From NCBI GenBank assembly GCA_005883695.1, contig VBBV01000001.1, positions 1 through 7,900 of the forward strand: a stretch of DNA of 7,900 bases, in the 5' to 3' direction. The notes beneath the pieces are model-generated. The model saw only the letters and a program-made list of their open reading frames with translations, ran no database searches and was not told the DNA's origin. Made by a program: the position numbers and the translations under genes. The stretch comes from Candidatus Bathyarchaeota archaeon. GTDB taxonomy: Archaea; Thermoproteota; Bathyarchaeia; 40CM-2-53-6. Positions 5,745-7,900 of this stretch are shown here, one piece after another; the stretch's first letter is position 1, and each line of letters opens with the position of its first letter.

Positions 5745-6637
5745 TTTTCAGCTTGCCCAGCATCATCCTCGGTGATAGGGTGTAGACTGTACCGTGCCTC
5801 CTCGAAGAGGTTAGTGAGTTCCCTGATGGCGGGGCTATTGACTCCAATCATATTGCGTATGGCCGTCTCTAGTTCACGAGCGGTCTGATCTGATGTTACT
5901 CTGGTGCCCACACCTTGGGCTCGTTGGACCATGCTTTGGTAGCTGTTGATTATTCTCATTCGTGGGTCTATAGTCGTTTCAGTCTTCAGAATGTGAATTG
6001 CGTCTTCGACGGCTTCGATCCCCTCAGGGCGGGGCAAGGGGATTTGAGTAATCAAGTCTGCCTTGGTTTCCTGCCAGGAAACTTTGATGCCACGGACTAC
6101 GATTATGGAGCTTACGATTATCAGGCCCAGTATGGCGAAGTAGAACCAGTTTGACTGAGCAAGGTTGCTCAGTTGGCCAACGGTTCCCAGTAGGGGAAGC
6201 GTCGAGGTTGTTCCCGCTCCTAACACAGGGCCGGTGAATTGGGAGGTGACATTCAAATCTGGAGTGGCCCGGCAGATGAATCCTCCACACCTTGTGGTGA
6301 GGACCACTATGGCGAGGGCCCAGGCAGCCATCCAGATAATTATCGTGAGGGTCTTTGACTTTCCCTTCTTCTGCTGGCTTCTCTTTCTTGCGATTCCATG
6401 GCCAAGGGCGTCAGAGAGTAAGCGCCAGTTGTAGATTAGAAAGATTATCATTACTATGATGAGTCCCATGCCAATGACGGGCGCGAGCGAGAGAATGTAG
6501 ATCAGCCAATAGGAGTCAAGTAGTAGCGATCCTCCAGGCTGGCTCCTTGAAATGGAACCAAGGGCGAAGGCTAGGAGTATGAGCGCGACAAGGAAGGGTA
6601 GAAGCCGGTTTCCTTTCAGGGTCCCCGCTCCAAGCAA
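5741..6637 (-). CDS. DUF4129-type membrane protein, first gene of the MoxR operon
   Basis: A 298-residue membrane protein with helices at about residues 12-28, 43-70, 97-114 and 163-183. A Lys/Arg-rich loop lies at 83-95, and a loop at about 115-162 carries Cys117 and Cys122. A soluble C-terminal domain covers about 200-298. Its last part (about 222-288, ending LTNLFEEARYS) matches the helical DUF4129 domain, which in bacteria is often the C-terminal tail of membrane transglutaminase proteins encoded beside MoxR and DUF58. No transglutaminase Cys-His-Asp domain is present here. The start is TTG with no ribosome site. A TATA-like element about 26 bases upstream suggests the mRNA starts at or near this codon. 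The stop overlaps the next start as TTGA. The DUF4129 assignment rests on the C-terminal pattern and the gene context. Confidence 0.8.
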   Translation of the reverse strand: MLGAGTLKGNRLLPFLVALILLAFALGSISRSQPGGSLLLDSYWLIYILSLAPVIGMGLIIVMIIFLIYNWRLLSDALGHGIARKRSQQKKGKSKTLTIIIWMAAWALAIVVLTTRCGGFICRATPDLNVTSQFTGPVLGAGTTSTLPLLGTVGQLSNLAQSNWFYFAILGLIIVSSIIVVRGIKVSWQETKADLITQIPLPRPEGIEAVEDAIHILKTETTIDPRMRIINSYQSMVQRAQGVGTRVTSDQTARELETAIRNMIGVNSPAIRELTNLFEEARYSLHPITEDDAGQAEN

Positions 6638-6658
6638 GCTAGGATTGTGGGAACTGGC

Positions 6659-6667
6659 GATAAATAC
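6659..6667 (-). promoter_or_regulatory. TATA element of the MoxR-DUF58 operon, likely leaderless
   Basis: The minus strand reads GTATTTATC here, centred about 26 bases before TTG 6637. This is the usual distance between an archaeal TATA box and the transcription start. With no Shine-Dalgarno sequence ahead of that TTG, a leaderless mRNA is likely. This would be the only promoter needed for the five genes down to 2396. Confidence 0.5.
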
Positions 6668-6674
6668 TTGTCCG

Positions 6675-6716
6675 AAAAACAGGTTCTCAGACTCAGGATG
6701 CGGAGCTGGAGTCCGC
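6675..6716 (-). terminator. possible terminator after UPF0147
   Basis: Downstream of the UPF0147 stop on the minus strand, a 5-bp stem GCGGA/TCCGC (6712-6716 with 6700-6704, seven-base loop) is followed about 20 bases later by a run of five T (6679-6675). The stem and T run are not adjacent, so the T run may act alone. It lies just before the operon promoter. Confidence 0.3.
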
Positions 6717-6753
6717 TTCGTCAGGGCCGAAGAGAAAGGCGCGAAACAGTCGG

Positions 6754-7032
6754 CTAGTCTTTCACTGCTTCGAGAATGCTTGCGACGTTCCAGAGTTTGA
6801 CTCGGGTGTATGGGGGCATGTTGGGGTCTTGGCTGATCTCGTCTAGTGTTGAGATGGCGTTTGAGGCGCGTACGCCTATTGTGTGTCCTTGTGCTTGGAG
6901 TGCGTCCATGGCGCCTTTGGCTGCGCGTCTGATGTTTCTCGGGGTGGTGTTGTCATTGGAGACTTCGTTGAGTACGGCTAGGGCCTGTTTTATCCGTGTC
7001 TCGTATTCTTCCTTTCGTTTTGCTTTTTGCAG
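6754..7032 (-). CDS. UPF0147 family protein
   Basis: A 92-residue helical protein of UPF0147, a small conserved archaeal family of unknown function. The diagnostic segments are present: a TPRNIRRAAKGAMDAL stretch near residues 30-45, GVRASNAIS (53-61) and LDEISQDPNMP (63-73), followed by an RVKLWNVAS-type end. The stop is TAG at 6756-6754. The start is problematic: the frame has no ATG, GTG or TTG after the in-frame TGA at 7038-7036. CTG at 7032 is preceded, six bases away, by GGTGA (7043-7039), a good archaeal ribosome site, and yields the family's usual length. Alternatively GTG at 7042-7040 opens a fitting N-terminus (MKAPAKSKTK) that would join this frame if one G near 7011 were absent. 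It has its own promoter and is separated from the MoxR operon by 116 bases. Confidence 0.85.
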   Translation of the reverse strand: MQKAKRKEEYETRIKQALAVLNEVSNDNTTPRNIRRAAKGAMDALQAQGHTIGVRASNAISTLDEISQDPNMPPYTRVKLWNVASILEAVKD

Positions 7033-7038
7033 GCGCTT

Positions 7039-7043
7039 TCACC
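7039..7043 (-). promoter_or_regulatory. Shine-Dalgarno GGTGA deciding the UPF0147 start
   Basis: GGTGA on the minus strand matches the archaeal 16S 3' end and sits six bases before CTG 7032. The same bases contain GTG 7042, the competing start in another frame. Confidence 0.45.
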
Positions 7044-7113
7044 AGTTTGTTGGAGGGGCGTCTTGGCTCTGTATGCATCCTAGCCCAGAACGTGAGGACG
7101 GGCATGGGTTCTG

Positions 7114-7127
7114 ATTAAAAGATTTCC
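7114..7127 (-). promoter_or_regulatory. BRE/TATA promoter of UPF0147
   Basis: The minus strand reads GGAAAT directly followed by CTTTTAAT, a close match to the archaeal BRE plus TATA pattern. Transcription would begin near 7090, leaving a leader of about 50-60 bases, consistent with use of a ribosome binding site for this gene. It is the best promoter match in the window. Confidence 0.6.
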
Positions 7128-7653
7128 ATTTCCCAGACAGATGACATGGACTAGGCTGCCTGAACCGGAATTCGATCGCCATCGGCGAGAAATCTGTACT
7201 TTCGTTCTCAAACCGGTTAGTTTCACAATAGTTCCAGGGAACCACTCTTACGGCGCGAGGATCAGTCGCTAAGACCCCCTATTTTCCTGAAACCATTTCT
7301 TGTCCGGTGTTGATTCTGGGCGAGTCTGGCGATTCAGGGCGCAATTCTGGGTTCGGATGGACTTGGAAAGAAGCGGACAATTCCGAACGAATCTCGGGAG
7401 AGTTGAAGGGGCGTTACAGATTCGAGATCAGGGTTGAAAATGGGCGATTTGCTAGATGATATTCACAAGATTCCGCCCTTCAGTACGCTTTCAATCGTTT
7501 CTCAGTTCGTGTCTCGATAGGCCAATGCTTGCTGAGTTCAAACTTGCCCTCTTCCTGCTGGGAAGAAGCGTGCATCCTCCTAATTGAGGGTATGAATAGT
7601 TTCGCAGTTGTCCACTGTTCTTAAGAGACCGAATATTCAACACCCGGAGGAAC
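7128..7653. other. intergenic stretch without a confident gene
   Basis: About 0.5 kb separates the divergent UPF0147 and hjc genes. On the plus strand a frame is open from 7232 to the TGA at 7457-7459; from GTG 7307 it encodes 50 residues. Two short ATG frames follow (7440-7520, 26 residues; 7525-7587, 20 residues). None is recognised. A 6-bp hairpin TCTTCC/GGAAGA lies at 7550-7566. These may be remnants of a decayed gene or plain spacer. No tRNA or clear plus-strand TATA box for hjc was found. Confidence 0.4.
7646..7650 (+). promoter_or_regulatory. Shine-Dalgarno GGAGG of hjc
   Basis: GGAGG is followed by AAC and then TTG 7654. The spacing of three bases is short, but this is the only ribosome-site match near the only usable start in the hjc frame. 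Confidence 0.45.
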
Positions 7654-7900
7654 TTGTCGAACTACGAGACTGGCAGAAGGCTGGAGTACCGGATCAGAGA
7701 TATTTTTCGAAGAGAAGGATTCGTGGTCATCAGGGCAGCGCAATCGAAACCTATCGACCTGGTCTGTATGAGAGATGGGAGATCGTTTTTGATAGAATGC
7801 AAGACAGACCGATCGTTCCTGGGAAAAGATAGGAAGAAAGAGCTTCTGGGATTGGCCGAACAAGCAGGCATGCCGATAATATTGGCTAAACGTAGGAGAC
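7654..7900 (+). CDS. hjc: Holliday junction resolvase Hjc, 3' end beyond window
   Basis: The first 82 residues of an archaeal Holliday-junction resolvase, a dimeric PD-(D/E)xK nuclease that cuts four-way DNA junctions during recombination and fork repair. The catalytic set is complete: Glu11 in GRRLEY, Arg27 in VVIRAA, Asp35 in KPIDLV, and Glu48/Lys50 in LIECK. From memory of the Pyrococcus Hjc sequence, the Glu-Asp-Glu-Lys spacing (24, 13, 2) is identical. TTG 7654 is the only usual start codon after the in-frame TAG at 7597-7599. GGAGG (7646-7650) lies three bases ahead of it, somewhat close. Full-length Hjc proteins run to about 120-140 residues, so roughly a third is missing past the window. 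A different 74-residue frame over the same bases (7608-7832) is a shadow. Confidence 0.88.
   Translation, partial: MSNYETGRRLEYRIRDIFRREGFVVIRAAQSKPIDLVCMRDGRSFLIECKTDRSFLGKDRKKELLGLAEQAGMPIILAKRRR

Noticed and set aside
6776..7114. 112-residue plus-strand open frame
   Set aside because: It is antisense to the UPF0147 coding frame, which has clear family motifs.
7231..7242. GTTCC-AG-GGAAC inverted repeat
   Set aside because: Only five pairs with a two-base loop and no associated T run or gene end; likely chance.
7039..7245. 68-residue minus-strand frame
   Set aside because: It runs across the UPF0147 promoter and has no hydrophobic pattern or motif; probably spacer.
7608..7832. 74-residue plus-strand frame, plus two minus-strand frames over 7621-7871
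   Set aside because: They overlap hjc in other frames; only the hjc frame shows the full nuclease active site with correct spacing.

Overview
The window reads as archaeal chromosome. It carries an archaeal Hjc Holliday-junction resolvase, an archaeal UPF0147 protein, an archaeal-type MoxR/DUF58/DUF4129 cluster, BRE/TATA-like promoters at archaeal spacing, and almost exclusively TTG/GTG/CTG starts. I see no housekeeping gene that fixes the phylum. A TACK-type lineage (Bathyarchaeia or Nitrososphaerota-like) is a guess, not a demonstration.

Layout. At 11-562 (+) is an unrecognised four-helix membrane protein. It converges on an M20-family metallodipeptidase (593-1969, -), whose gene is followed by a clear hairpin plus T6 terminator in the 30-bp gap. 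Positions 1970-2395 hold no convincing gene. They are rich in inverted repeats, including a 13-bp stem with one mismatch and two mutually exclusive hairpins. Next is a five-gene minus-strand operon running from 6637 down to 2396: DUF4129 membrane protein, small two-helix membrane protein, MoxR AAA+ ATPase, DUF58 protein, and a five/six-helix membrane protein. Two junctions are 4-base TTGA stop/start overlaps. A TATA-like element sits about 26 bases before the first TTG, which suggests leaderless transcription. Upstream, and separately promoted, is UPF0147 (6754-7032, -), whose start is either CTG or lies behind a one-base frameshift. A gene-poor 0.5-kb stretch follows, and the window ends inside hjc (7654 onward, +).

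How the genes work together. MoxR and DUF58 proteins are a recurrent pair thought to act in chaperone-like activation or assembly of protein complexes. Here they are translated as one unit with three membrane proteins, so a membrane-anchored MoxR complex is the simplest reading, with unknown client. No VWA partner and no transglutaminase protein is present in the cluster. The peptidase, UPF0147 and hjc genes look like independent neighbours. I found no mobile element, CRISPR array, tRNA or rRNA. The least explained parts of the window are the structured gap at 1970-2395, the MoxR-linked membrane proteins, and the start-codon behaviour.
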